Positions 44,710 through 52,806 of a stretch of DNA of 64,000 bases are shown here, in pieces. The notes under the pieces were generated by a model that ran no database searches, was not told the origin of the DNA, and saw only the letters and a list, made by a program, of their open reading frames with translations. Every line of letters begins with the position of its first letter. Positions within the stretch are counted from its first letter, which is position 1. This DNA comes from Acidimicrobiales bacterium (GTDB lineage Bacteria; Actinomycetota; Acidimicrobiia; Acidimicrobiales; DATDAH01), in assembly GCA_016794585.1 (NCBI GenBank), contig JAEUJM010000013.1:124001-188000 (forward strand), read 5' to 3'. The translations under genes and the position numbers were made by a program.

Positions 44710-46280
44710 GGCCGGGCCTCCGCGGCCCGGGCGGCCGCCACCTCGTCGACGGTGAGGAAGGGCGGCAGCACCCGCAGCACCTGCGGGGCGAACAGCGAGC
44801 CCGAGAGCACCTCGCGGGCCGGGCCGTCAGCCACGACCTCGCCCTGGCCCAGGACGAGGACGCGGGTGGCACAGCGGGCGGCGAGCTCGATGTCATGGGT
44901 GGCCAGGACCACCGCTCCGCCGTCAGCGACGTGTTCGCGCATCGCGGCTTCGAGTGCGTGGCGCGACGGCGCGTCGATGCCCCGCGTGGGCTCGTCCAGC
45001 AGCAGGACGTCGGCGCCGCCGACCGCGATCGCGGCGACGGCCACCCGCTGGCGCTCCCCGGACGACAACGACCGGGGATGACGCTCGGCGAGGCCCTCGA
45101 TGCGCAACGCGTCCAGCCAGTGGTCCACCCGGCCGTCGTCGGGGAGGCCCCGGAGCCGGAGCGTCTCCTCGAGCTCGCCCCGCACCGTGGGCGAGAACAG
45201 CAGCACGCTGGGGTCCTGGGGGACGTAGGAGACCGAGCCCGGCCCGCCGACGGTGCCGCGGTCGGGCGACTGGAGGCCGCCGAGTGCCCGCAGCAGGGTG
45301 GTCTTTCCTGCCCCGTTGCGCCCGAGCAGGGCGACGATCTCGCCGGCGTGCACGTCCACTGCGTCGGCCCGCAGCGCGACCCGGCCGCCGTGCCGCACCT
45401 CGAGGCCGCGGGCGGAGCGCAGGACGTCGCCAGGGCTGGGCGGCGCCGGGAAGGCGGCGGTGAGCTCGGGACGCCCCTCGTCCGCTCGGGCGCGCACCTG
45501 GGCGTCGCGCACGGTCAGAGGCAGGGGGGACCACCCCAGGAGGCGGCCCAGGTGGGTGACCGGCGGGGCCCCGTCGTAGTCCACGACCACGTCGGCCGGC
45601 TCGCCGTCCCCCACGATGCGGCCTCCTTCGAGGCGCAGGGCGCGGTGGGCCAGGGCAGCCACCCGCTCGAGGCGGTGCTCGGCCAGCAGCACGGTGGTGC
45701 CGAGATCGGCGTTCAGGCGACTGACCGCGGCGAGAACGTCCTCCGCGCCCTGCGGGTCGAGCTCGGAGGTGGGCTCGTCGAGCACGAGCACCTCGGGGGC
45801 GGAGGCCAGTGCCCCGGCGATGGCGCACCGTTGACGCTCGCCCCCCGACAGCGTGGTGGGGGACCGGTCACGGAGGTGGGCGATCCCCAGTGCGTCGAGC
45901 ACCTCCTCCACGCGGCGACGCATCGTCTGGGCGTCCGTGCCGAGGTTCTCGAGCACGAAGGCCAGGTCGTGCTCGACATGGTCCACCACGAACTGGGCCT
46001 CGGGGTCCTGGTGGACGAAGCCCACGACGTCGGCGAGATCGCGGGGCGGGTGGTCCCGGGTCGAGCGCCCGAGAACCGACACCTCCCCGCGGAACCGTCC
46101 TCCGCTGGTGTGGGGGACCAGGCCGTTCACCGTGCGCAGGAAGGTGCTCTTGCCCGAGCCCGACGAGCCCACCACCACGGCCACGTCGCCGGCGGCGAGG
46201 GTGAGCTCCACGTCGTCGAGGGTGCGGTCCCGGTCGGGGTAGGCGAAGCCCACGCCCCGCCAGGTGACGGCGTCGCTCAC
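44706..46280 (-). CDS. ECF transporter ATPase, fused A1-A2
   Basis: The 524-residue protein is a fusion of two ECF ATPases. The first has GSSGSGKST (about 33-41), FVHQDPEAQFV, LSGGERQR and LVLDEPTSELD. The second has GRNGAGKTT, VPQDPSVLLF, LSSGERQR and LLLDEPTRGID. A glutamine-containing Q-loop with the DPxxQ pattern is typical of EcfA. It powers vitamin uptake with the T and S subunits, and overlaps both neighbouring genes by four bases. Confidence 0.93.
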   Translation of the reverse strand: MSDAVTWRGVGFAYPDRDRTLDDVELTLAAGDVAVVVGSSGSGKSTFLRTVNGLVPHTSGGRFRGEVSVLGRSTRDHPPRDLADVVGFVHQDPEAQFVVDHVEHDLAFVLENLGTDAQTMRRRVEEVLDALGIAHLRDRSPTTLSGGERQRCAIAGALASAPEVLVLDEPTSELDPQGAEDVLAAVSRLNADLGTTVLLAEHRLERVAALAHRALRLEGGRIVGDGEPADVVVDYDGAPPVTHLGRLLGWSPLPLTVRDAQVRARADEGRPELTAAFPAPPSPGDVLRSARGLEVRHGGRVALRADAVDVHAGEIVALLGRNGAGKTTLLRALGGLQSPDRGTVGGPGSVSYVPQDPSVLLFSPTVRGELEETLRLRGLPDDGRVDHWLDALRIEGLAERHPRSLSSGERQRVAVAAIAVGGADVLLLDEPTRGIDAPSRHALEAAMREHVADGGAVVLATHDIELAARCATRVLVLGQGEVVADGPAREVLSGSLFAPQVLRVLPPFLTVDEVAAARAAEARP

Positions 46281-47344
46281 GGGACGTCCTCGTCGCCGCG
46301 CTGCTGCGGGAACGCGGCGGGAACGCCGAGCAGCAGGATCACCACGGCCACCGCGGGCGAGAAGTCGGGGAACGACGGCGGGTTGGTGACCCAGCGCAGC
46401 ACGGGGTCGCTGACGCGGTCGAGCACCACGAGGCCGAGCGGGGCCGACCAGACCAGAAGGGCGACAGCACCGTCGGTCGTGGTGAGGCGGCGTGGCCGGT
46501 ACCGGGTGAGACGACTGGCCTGGGAGGCCAGGACGATGGCCCCCACGAGGAGGAGCACGCCGAGCCCGCCGAGCAGCGACGCGGTGCGCGGCGACCGGCC
46601 GACGAGGGCGACGAAGCAGGCGGCCAGGCTGAGCAGGGCGGCGAGGCCGCACCACCCGGCGGCCCGCTCGCGCGGGCCGCCGCGGGCTCTGGCGAACCCC
46701 CGGGAGTCCATCGACTCGGCCAGGTGCACGGCCCGCTCCATGCCGCTCTCGAGTACCGGCAGGAGCTGGCGGACCATCCGTCGGCGGCCCACCCGGTGCC
46801 CACCGGTACGGGCGAGGTCGGCCTCGCGCGTCTGTTGGATGGCGAGCATCGTCGACGGGACGAACGCCAGCCCGACCGTGGCGATGAGCCCTGGCTCGTG
46901 GAAGGCCCGAGGGGTCGCCTGCACGAGCTCGTGGTGGGAGACGACGGCGTTGAACGCACCGAACACCGCGAGCACCCCCACCACGGCGAGCCCTTCCGAC
47001 GCCGCCTGGAGGACCACCGGCGCCTCCACCGTGCCTCCGACGGTGAAGCCGCCGAGGATCTGCGGCAGCGTGCCCTCGGGCGTGGTGAACAGGACGTGCC
47101 CGACCCCGTGGGTGGTGAGCGCGGTCAGAACCACCCGGAGCAGTGCGAACGCGACGCCGAGACCGAGCAGCAGCGGAAAGGCCCGGGCCATCGCCGAGTC
47201 GAGGCGGTGCACCTCCACGACGAGCGCGGCGAGGCCGATCACCAGCGCCACGTAGACGGGGCTGGGGGCCAACTGCACGGTGGCAGCGCCGGCCAGGGCC
47301 CAGAGGAGCCACGTGACGGCGTGGAAGCGGGAGGAGGTGCGCAC
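46277..47344 (-). CDS. ecfT: ECF transporter T component (CbiQ/EcfT family)
   Basis: The 355-residue membrane protein has four to seven predicted helices and the EcfT coupling-helix signature in AESMDSRGFARARG (about 215-228), which contacts the ATPases. It is longer than typical EcfT (about 260), mainly through an extra C-terminal helical part. GTG 47344 has GGGGGC eight bases upstream. An ATG at 47377 is in frame but would overlap the divergent gene. It is the first gene of the T-A1A2-S operon. Confidence 0.88.
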   Translation of the reverse strand: MRTSSRFHAVTWLLWALAGAATVQLAPSPVYVALVIGLAALVVEVHRLDSAMARAFPLLLGLGVAFALLRVVLTALTTHGVGHVLFTTPEGTLPQILGGFTVGGTVEAPVVLQAASEGLAVVGVLAVFGAFNAVVSHHELVQATPRAFHEPGLIATVGLAFVPSTMLAIQQTREADLARTGGHRVGRRRMVRQLLPVLESGMERAVHLAESMDSRGFARARGGPRERAAGWCGLAALLSLAACFVALVGRSPRTASLLGGLGVLLLVGAIVLASQASRLTRYRPRRLTTTDGAVALLVWSAPLGLVVLDRVSDPVLRWVTNPPSFPDFSPAVAVVILLLGVPAAFPQQRGDEDVP

Positions 47345-47375
47345 AACGAGGCCCCCAGCATGACAGGGTGGAGGC

Positions 47376-48542
47376 ATGGTCATACGCCCCCGACGGGGCG
47401 ACGGGCACCGGCCACCACGACGGGCACACCGGTCGGTGGCGTCCGCCCTCGCCGCTCTCGCCGTGGGTGCGCTCGCGCTCGTGCCCTTCCCGGCGGCGGG
47501 CGCCGGCGGCCCCGACGACGGCGATCCTGCGGTCGGAGCGGTTTCCTTCCTGAACTCGCAGCAGGCCCCGGACGGGGGCTTCGGCCCTGGTCCGCTCACC
47601 CCGAACGCCGTGTCGGCCATCGCCCAGCAGGCGCAGACGACCACCACCTGGAGCGCGAAGGAGGCCATCGACGCGGTCTCGGCGGTCGAGACCGACGACG
47701 GGGCGACCCCCTTGGACGCCCTCGATGCCCTCGCCGAGGACGACCCCTCAGCGGACCTGGCCGCCCAGATGATCAGCCGGGCCGTCGTCGCCATGGGCCT
47801 CGACCCCGAGAACTTCGACCCTGCCGGCGACGGCACCCCGGTCGACCTGGTGCGCGAGGTGGCCGGTGCCCGCCGCGAGGACGGCTCCTACGGCTCGCTC
47901 ACGGCGACGGCCGAGGCCGTGCTGGCGCTGGTGCTGGTCGACCGTCCGGTCAACGAGGCCACCCTGACGCTGCTCCAGGAGGCCCAACAGGGCAACGGCG
48001 GCTGGAACGGCGACGGCGACCCCGACGGCGACTTCGTCGACCCGGCCACCACGGGGCTGGTCGTCGAGGCCCTCGTCGCCGCCGGCGTCGCCGCTGAGGG
48101 CACGACCCCCGTCACCGATGCGCTGGCCTTCCTCGCCCGCACCCAGGACGGGTCCGGGGGCTGGCCCGCCGACCGCGGCGGGGCGGTCGACCCCGATGCG
48201 ACGTCCTGGGCCATGGGCGCCCTCCGGGCTGCCGGCTACTCGCCGGCCGAGGGCTGCTGGCGCCCGGAGGACGACGGTGCGTACGCCGACCCGACCACCG
48301 CCCTCGTCGAGCTCCAGGATCCCGACGGGGCCATCACGGGCGGGCTCGACCCGGTCACGTCCACGGCGCTCGCGGTCCAGGCCATCGAGGGGCGTTGGCT
48401 GCCCGTGGCGCGCGCCGCCGCGGTCGACTGCACCCCACCGGGTTCGTCGCTGTCGGTCCCCCCGTCGCTGGTGGTCCTCGTGGTCGTCGCGCTGGTCCTC
48501 GTCGTGGGCTCCGTCGTGATCATGCGCCGCAGCGCCAACTGA
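47376..48542 (+). CDS. Secreted alpha/alpha-barrel (prenyltransferase-like) protein with C-terminal membrane anchor
   Basis: The 388-residue protein has an N-terminal signal peptide (hydrophobic about 21-42, ending AGAGG). It then carries terpenoid-cyclase/prenyltransferase-like repeats with QxxxGGW/F motifs: QQAPDGGFG, QQGNGGWNG, TQDGSGGWPA and QDPDGAITGG. A C-terminal transmembrane helix (about 360-382) is followed by RRSAN. No LPxTG is present. The same fold forms the alpha domain of animal intrinsic factor and transcobalamin. Given its neighbours I infer an extracellular B12-binding role, not a terpene enzyme. It has a weak -10 (CAGGGT) six bases before the ATG. Confidence 0.82.
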   Translation: MVIRPRRGDGHRPPRRAHRSVASALAALAVGALALVPFPAAGAGGPDDGDPAVGAVSFLNSQQAPDGGFGPGPLTPNAVSAIAQQAQTTTTWSAKEAIDAVSAVETDDGATPLDALDALAEDDPSADLAAQMISRAVVAMGLDPENFDPAGDGTPVDLVREVAGARREDGSYGSLTATAEAVLALVLVDRPVNEATLTLLQEAQQGNGGWNGDGDPDGDFVDPATTGLVVEALVAAGVAAEGTTPVTDALAFLARTQDGSGGWPADRGGAVDPDATSWAMGALRAAGYSPAEGCWRPEDDGAYADPTTALVELQDPDGAITGGLDPVTSTALAVQAIEGRWLPVARAAAVDCTPPGSSLSVPPSLVVLVVVALVLVVGSVVIMRRSAN

Positions 48543-48584
48543 CCGGTGCTTGCCCGGCCCGGCACCCTGCCGTAGGCTGCGCGC

Positions 48585-48745
48585 CAGCAACGGTCATCCA
48601 CGGCCCGGACGTCGTGGATGGACCGCCGAGGTGGGCTCGCCCGCCGACGCGGTAGGGGAAGCCGGTGAGAGACCGGCGCTGTCCCGCAACTGTGAGCGGC
48701 CCTCGGGCCGTGAGCCAGATGACCTGCCGTCGCTCCACCGGGCCA
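48585..48745 (+). ncRNA. Cobalamin riboswitch
   Basis: The B12-box is clear: GGTAGGGGAAGCCGGTG followed by AGAGACCGGCGCTGTCCCGCAACTGTGA (48651-48693), and downstream GAGCCAGATGACCTGCC (48712-48728). All are hallmark segments of cobalamin riboswitches. An upstream hairpin, GGTCATCCAC with GTGGATGGACC (48592-48623), belongs to the 5' part. Outer limits are approximate. It precedes the SLH-anchored protein and should turn it off when B12 is plentiful. Confidence 0.93.
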
Positions 48746-48791
48746 CCGGTGGTACCGCAGACGAGCCGCCTACCCGGCCGCTCCCTACAGA

Positions 48792-48813
48792 GGGCCCTCG
48801 TGGAACGGGGCCC
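48792..48813 (+). promoter_or_regulatory. Hairpin between riboswitch and ribosome-binding site
   Basis: GGGCCCTCG and CGGGGCCC pair around TGGAA just before the GGAGG at 48816-48820. It is the best candidate for the riboswitch expression platform. It lacks a U-tract, so control of translation or Rho-dependent termination is more likely than an intrinsic terminator. Confidence 0.5.
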
Positions 48814-48825
48814 GCGGAGGTCACC

Positions 48826-50451
48826 ATGACCCATCGTTTCCGGCTGGCGTCGTCCAGCATCCTCGCCCTCCTGGTCGCAGGCGCGCTCGTCGTGCCTCCG
48901 GCGGGCGCCGACACCACCAGCCAGGCGGCCGTGGACTGGGTGGTCCAGCGCCAGGAAGCCGACGGCGGCTTCGAGGTCGCCGACTTCCCGGCCTTCGAGA
49001 CCCCCGACGCCATCCTCGCCATCGCCGAGAACGCCCAGACCGGCGCCACCTGGGACACGCAGGCCGCGTTCGACGCCGTGCAGTCGCACGATGCCAACGG
49101 CGATGCACCCGGCGGCACCCCGCTCGACTGGGTCGACGACTACCTCACCGAGACGCCGCCGGACGCCGGCATCGCCGCCAAGTTCATCGTGTTGATCGCC
49201 GGTCCGCTCGGCCTCGACCCCGCGGTGTTCGACCCCGCCGGCGACGGCGATCCCGTGAACCTCGTGGCGGTCATGGACGCCGGCGAGGACGTCGACAGCC
49301 ACTCCTACGGCGACGGGTTCCTCAACTACACCCTGTTCGCGCTGCTGGCGCACCCGATCCTCGAGCGCCCGGCGCCGGCCGACACCCTCGGCTATCTCCG
49401 TGGTGCCCAGCAGGCGAGCGGCGGCTGGAGCTACGACGGTGCGCCCAGCGGCACCGACGTCGACGTCGACAGCACCGCACGGGCGGTCAACGCGCTGCTG
49501 GCCAACGGCGTCCCCCTGGGCGACGCGGCCGTGGCCCGAGGCATGAAGTACCTGGCCGACCAGCACCAGTCCAGCGGGGCGTGGCAGTTCTTCGGAGCCG
49601 ACGACACGAACACCACGGCCATGGGCCTGATCGGCATCACCGCCGCCGGCTGGCGGCCGGGGTCGTCGTGCTGGCGCACGTCGTCGAGCAGCGCCGCGTC
49701 GGGGGCCTACGTCAACCCGGCGGCGTGGCTGCGCACGCAGCAGGTCACGACCGGCGACGCTGAGGACCTGGGCCGCTTCCTGAGCCCGAACGACGGCTTC
49801 GGTCCCGAGCCCAACACATCGGCGACGTCACAGGCCGTCCAGGCGCTCCTGCGCGGGTGGCAGCCCGTCGCCCCGGCCGAGGCCCCTCGCACCGAGGGCT
49901 TCGCCGACGTGCCCGCCTGCGCCTGGTACACGCAGGGTGTGGCCTGGATGGCGGCGAACGGCGTCACCCGCAACATCACCGGCAACTTCGGGCCCAAGAG
50001 CGGCATCACCAACGGGCAACTCGCCCTCCTGCTGTGGAACACGATGGATGCACCGTCCGGCCTGACCGACCACACCTTCACCGACATCCCCACCAACGCG
50101 GCGTACAACGACGCGGTGGACTGGATGGTCGACACCGGCCTGGTGGGCGACGGCGGCACGTTCAGCCCGAAGCGCCAGGTGAACCGGGGGCGGGTGGCGA
50201 ACCTCCTCTGGCAGCTCGCCGGATCGCCGGCGGCGCCGGACCTCACCATCCCGGACGTGTCGGAGGCGGCCCCGTTCGCGGACGCCGTGGACTGGGCGGT
50301 CGCACACGGCATCATCACCCCACAGGCGAACGGCAACGTCCTGCCCCGCAACAAGGTCACCCGGGCGCAGGCCGCGGTGATGCTCCACCGGTTGGCCAGC
50401 ACCGCGCCGGCCTGGGGCGACGTGACCCTGCCCTCGACCGTGGAGTTCTGA
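48826..50451 (+). CDS. Riboswitch-controlled alpha/alpha-barrel protein with three SLH repeats (transcobalamin-like)
   Basis: The 541-residue protein has a signal peptide (cleavage after AGA, residue 28) and prenyltransferase-like alpha/alpha-barrel repeats from about 30 to 350 (RQEADGGFE, AQQASGGWSYDG, DQHQSSGAWQF). Three S-layer homology repeats follow, starting at F359 (FADVPACAWYTQGVAWM), F418 (FTDIPTNAAYNDAVDWM) and I475 (IPDVSEAAPFADAVDWA). SLH repeats bind cell-wall polymers. The barrel resembles the alpha domain of intrinsic factor. With the cobalamin riboswitch upstream and a perfect GGAGG, I infer a wall-bound B12 receptor. Confidence 0.88.
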   Translation: MTHRFRLASSSILALLVAGALVVPPAGADTTSQAAVDWVVQRQEADGGFEVADFPAFETPDAILAIAENAQTGATWDTQAAFDAVQSHDANGDAPGGTPLDWVDDYLTETPPDAGIAAKFIVLIAGPLGLDPAVFDPAGDGDPVNLVAVMDAGEDVDSHSYGDGFLNYTLFALLAHPILERPAPADTLGYLRGAQQASGGWSYDGAPSGTDVDVDSTARAVNALLANGVPLGDAAVARGMKYLADQHQSSGAWQFFGADDTNTTAMGLIGITAAGWRPGSSCWRTSSSSAASGAYVNPAAWLRTQQVTTGDAEDLGRFLSPNDGFGPEPNTSATSQAVQALLRGWQPVAPAEAPRTEGFADVPACAWYTQGVAWMAANGVTRNITGNFGPKSGITNGQLALLLWNTMDAPSGLTDHTFTDIPTNAAYNDAVDWMVDTGLVGDGGTFSPKRQVNRGRVANLLWQLAGSPAAPDLTIPDVSEAAPFADAVDWAVAHGIITPQANGNVLPRNKVTRAQAAVMLHRLASTAPAWGDVTLPSTVEF

Positions 50452-50454
50452 CCC

Positions 50455-51342
50455 ATGCGACTGCGCAGCGCCCTCCTCGCCGCGGGACTCATCGTCGCCT
50501 GCCTCCTGGCCGCGCTCGTGGGGCCCATCGCCCCCGAAGCCATCGCCAGCGGCCCCAACCGGGCGGTCGTCGTGGCCGACTCGGGCACGGGGGTGATCGT
50601 CCGCGGCATCGAGTTCGAGGCCGACTCGATCTCGGGCATCGAGGCCCTCCAGCTGGCCGGGCTCGCCCCGGTCGTGCAGGGCTTCCAGGGCGAGGGCGGG
50701 GCGGTCTGCGCGGTCGCCGGCGTGGGGTGCCCGTCGGACGGCAGCTGCCTCACGTGTGACGCCCGGGGCTACTACTGGGCCTACCACCGCGCCCCGGCGG
50801 GCACCGGAGGCTACGCCTACTCCCGGGTGGGCGCCGGAGCCACCCGGGTTCACGACGGTGACGTCGAGGGGTGGAAGTGGGGCACGGGCAGTGCCCCGGC
50901 GTACCACTCGTTCGATTCCGTGTTCCCGCCGGCACCGGTGACCACCGCGCCGCCGGCCGGGGGCACACCGGGGGGCGGCGGGCCCGGCGTCACGACGGCG
51001 CCCGGGCCGGGAGGCGGCTCGCCCGACGCGGGAGCCGCTCCGGGCACGGGCACGGACTCGGCGGGTGCCGGCGAGCCGGCGACCACGACCTCGGTGGCCG
51101 ACCCGGCCACCACGACCTCGGTGGCGGCGGCCGCCGGCGCGACCACCACCTCGGTGGCCGCAGCCGACACGGCCGACGCCGACGAGATCGCCTTCCAGGC
51201 GGCTCAGTCGTCCCGGCCCGACGAGAGCGGTTCCCGCAGGGGCACGGTGGCCTCGGCGGCGCTGTTCCTCGTCACCCTCGGGGGCATCGCCGCTCTCGTG
51301 GTGCGGAGCCGGCGGCGCCGAGCCGCCACTGCGCTGGACTAG
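50455..51342 (+). CDS. DUF4430 protein with linker and C-terminal membrane anchor (transcobalamin beta-domain-like)
   Basis: The 295-residue protein has a signal peptide (about 1-31, AIA cleavage). A DUF4430 domain follows (about 40-150) with the family end pattern GYYWAYHRAPAG, GYAYSRVGAG and VHDGDVEGWKWG. Next is a Pro/Gly/Thr/Ala-rich linker (about 155-235) with three TTTSVA repeats, then a membrane helix (about 262-281) and a basic tail. DUF4430 is the beta domain that closes over B12 in intrinsic factor and transcobalamin. Four cysteines in CAVAGVGC and CLTC could form disulfides. It starts three bases after the SLH gene and shares its riboswitch. Confidence 0.88.
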   Translation: MRLRSALLAAGLIVACLLAALVGPIAPEAIASGPNRAVVVADSGTGVIVRGIEFEADSISGIEALQLAGLAPVVQGFQGEGGAVCAVAGVGCPSDGSCLTCDARGYYWAYHRAPAGTGGYAYSRVGAGATRVHDGDVEGWKWGTGSAPAYHSFDSVFPPAPVTTAPPAGGTPGGGGPGVTTAPGPGGGSPDAGAAPGTGTDSAGAGEPATTTSVADPATTTSVAAAAGATTTSVAAADTADADEIAFQAAQSSRPDESGSRRGTVASAALFLVTLGGIAALVVRSRRRRAATALD

Positions 51343-51347
51343 CGGGC

Positions 51348-51391
51348 GCTGATCCCGGGCCGCGGCCACCGGCCGCGGCCCGGGGATCAGC
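51348..51391. terminator. Very strong hairpin terminator between convergent genes
   Basis: A 20-base arm (51348-51367) pairs with a 21-base arm (51371-51391) with one bulged base and a 3-base ACC loop. It lies six bases after the DUF4430 gene and ten bases before the end of the leftward zinc-ribbon gene. Confidence 0.85.
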
Positions 51392-51400
51392 GACGGCCGA

Positions 51401-52120
51401 TCAGGGCGTGACGTTCAGCGCCTCGGTGCACTCGGTGATGCGCTCGAGCTCTTCGGGCGTGGCCGTCGCGGTCAACGCCGCTGCCTGCTCGGAGAGCTCC
51501 GCGCTCAGCTCGGTGATCTGCTGGGGGTCGGCGTTGAAGGGATCGTCGATCGCGTCCTGGAGCAGCGCGCCGAGCTCCTCGGCGCTCGCGCAGAACGCCT
51601 CGATCGTGGCCGGCCCCCCGGAGGGCTCACCTCCGGGGCTGGTCGGCGCCGCCTCGGTCGTGGGTGGGGCAACGGTGTCGGGGACCTCGGTCACGGGCGG
51701 CAGCGTGGTCGGCGCCTCGGGCACCGTTCCCAAGGTGACGGGGGGCGTCGCCTCGTCGTCATCGCCCCCGAGCACGGCGGCGAGGGCGAAGCCGAGCCCG
51801 ACGAGCACCACCAGGAGCACGACACCGAGCCCGACGAGGATCGCCACGTTGCGACGACCGCCGCCGCCGCTGCTCGGCGCCCCGGCGACGAACTCGGGCG
51901 GCGGGCCGCTCATCGGGGGCGGGGGAGGGGGGACGCTGCCGTAGCCGTCGGCCAGGGGTGGGCTCGGGGGCAGGGCCGCGCCCGGGGCGGGGAGTCCCTC
52001 GGGAACCGTGGGGGAGTCCGGGGTTTCGTGGGTCGACGACGGCGCGCCGACCTGGGCACCGCACTCGCCGCAGAACTGGGCAGCAGGGGGGAGCGGTCGC
52101 CCGCAGGACTGGCAGAGCAT
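51401..52120 (-). CDS. Zinc-ribbon membrane protein with cysteine-bearing helical C-terminal domain
   Basis: The 239-residue protein starts with a zinc ribbon (CQSCGRPLPPAAQFCGECG, 3-21) and a Pro-rich region. A transmembrane helix at about 92-118 and an extracellular Thr/Pro-rich linker follow. The C-terminal domain of about 65 residues (from AFCASAEELGALLQDAIDDP) has two cysteines and ends NVTP. The next gene on the same strand ends in a clearly related domain. Function unknown; such zinc-ribbon/TM proteins are common in actinobacteria. Confidence 0.78.
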   Translation of the reverse strand: MLCQSCGRPLPPAAQFCGECGAQVGAPSSTHETPDSPTVPEGLPAPGAALPPSPPLADGYGSVPPPPPPMSGPPPEFVAGAPSSGGGGRRNVAILVGLGVVLLVVLVGLGFALAAVLGGDDDEATPPVTLGTVPEAPTTLPPVTEVPDTVAPPTTEAAPTSPGGEPSGGPATIEAFCASAEELGALLQDAIDDPFNADPQQITELSAELSEQAAALTATATPEELERITECTEALNVTP

Positions 52121-52203
52121 CGCGATCGGCCTCCGGGAGGGTCGAGACGGGGAACGGGGGAGAGGGGAAGAGAGAGGAGTGAGGAAGGCTCAGGAGACGC
52201 GAG

Positions 52204-52231
52204 ACGGGGCGGCGCCGAAGCGCCGCCCCGT
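52204..52231. terminator. Hairpin terminator after the lipoprotein gene
   Basis: Perfect 12-base arms ACGGGGCGGCGC (52204-52215) and GCGCCGCCCCGT (52220-52231) surround a CGAA loop, 23 bases past the stop of the leftward lipoprotein gene. The 134-base gap from 52121 to 52254 holds no gene. Confidence 0.75.
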
Positions 52232-52254
52232 TCCCGAACGTGTGTTCGTTGGTG

Positions 52255-52611
52255 TTACGGCGTCACCGACAGGAGGGCGGCGCACTCGTTGATGCGGTCC
52301 ACGTCGTCGGGGTTGGCCGAGGTGAGCTCCGCCGCGGCAGCGGAGAGCTCCGAGGCCTGCTGCGTGATCTCGGCGGCGTCGGCGCTGGTCGGGTCGTCGA
52401 CGGCGGCCTGCAGCTGCTCACCGAGGTCCTCGGCCTGCGTGCAGAACTCCTCGACATCAGGGTTCGAGCTGGCGTCGCCGCTGTCGCCGCTGTCGGCGGC
52501 GGTGGTCTCGGTGGTGTCGCCGCTGTCGCCGCCGTCGTCGTCGGAGCTGCAGGCGGCAGCGGTGCCGGCGAAGAGCAGGCCGACCAGCATGAGGCCGAGG
52601 AACTTGCGCAT
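52255..52611 (-). CDS. Small lipoprotein with cysteine-bearing helical domain
   Basis: The 118-residue protein has a lipoprotein signal (GLLFAGTAAAC, modified Cys about residue 20), an acidic Asp/Ser/Thr linker and a C-terminal helical domain of about 65 residues. That domain (EFCTQAEDLGEQLQAAVDDP to NECAALLSVTP) aligns without large gaps with the end of the zinc-ribbon protein next door and shares both cysteines. I chose the ATG at 52611, with AAGGAT upstream, for the best signal peptide. Function unknown. Confidence 0.8.
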   Translation of the reverse strand: MRKFLGLMLVGLLFAGTAAACSSDDDGGDSGDTTETTAADSGDSGDASSNPDVEEFCTQAEDLGEQLQAAVDDPTSADAAEITQQASELSAAAAELTSANPDDVDRINECAALLSVTP

Positions 52612-52784
52612 GGAGGGGGATCCTTCCGTCATGTACCGGTCGCCGCGGATCGGGTGACCGTGGAAGCAGTCTCGCGTAGCGCCAGGGCCGTGTCGTGAGT
52701 ATCGGCTACTCATTCGCCGCTCGGCGCGCTACTCACCTTGGCGAAGCCGGCGCGACCATCCGCCGCCGAGCGTCGACGCGGGAT

Positions 52785-52806
52785 TAGTTTCGTCACGTGA
52801 CGAAAC
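52785..52806 (+). promoter_or_regulatory. Leaderless -10 box inside a 20-base perfect palindrome
   Basis: GTTTCGTCACGTGACGAAAC (52787-52806) is a perfect palindrome centred on the GTG start codon at 52797. A TAGTTT -10 (52785-52790) overlaps its left end and lies six bases before the GTG. A dimeric protein bound here would block initiation. Confidence 0.8.

Noticed and set aside
47376..48542. Sortase-type anchoring of the first barrel protein
   Set aside because: The C-terminus has a membrane helix and basic residues but no LPxTG-like motif before it.
47376..51342. Barrel proteins as true terpene cyclases or prenyltransferases
   Set aside because: They are secreted and anchored, lack DxDD or zinc-binding prenyltransferase motifs, and sit with a DUF4430 gene and cobalamin riboswitch.
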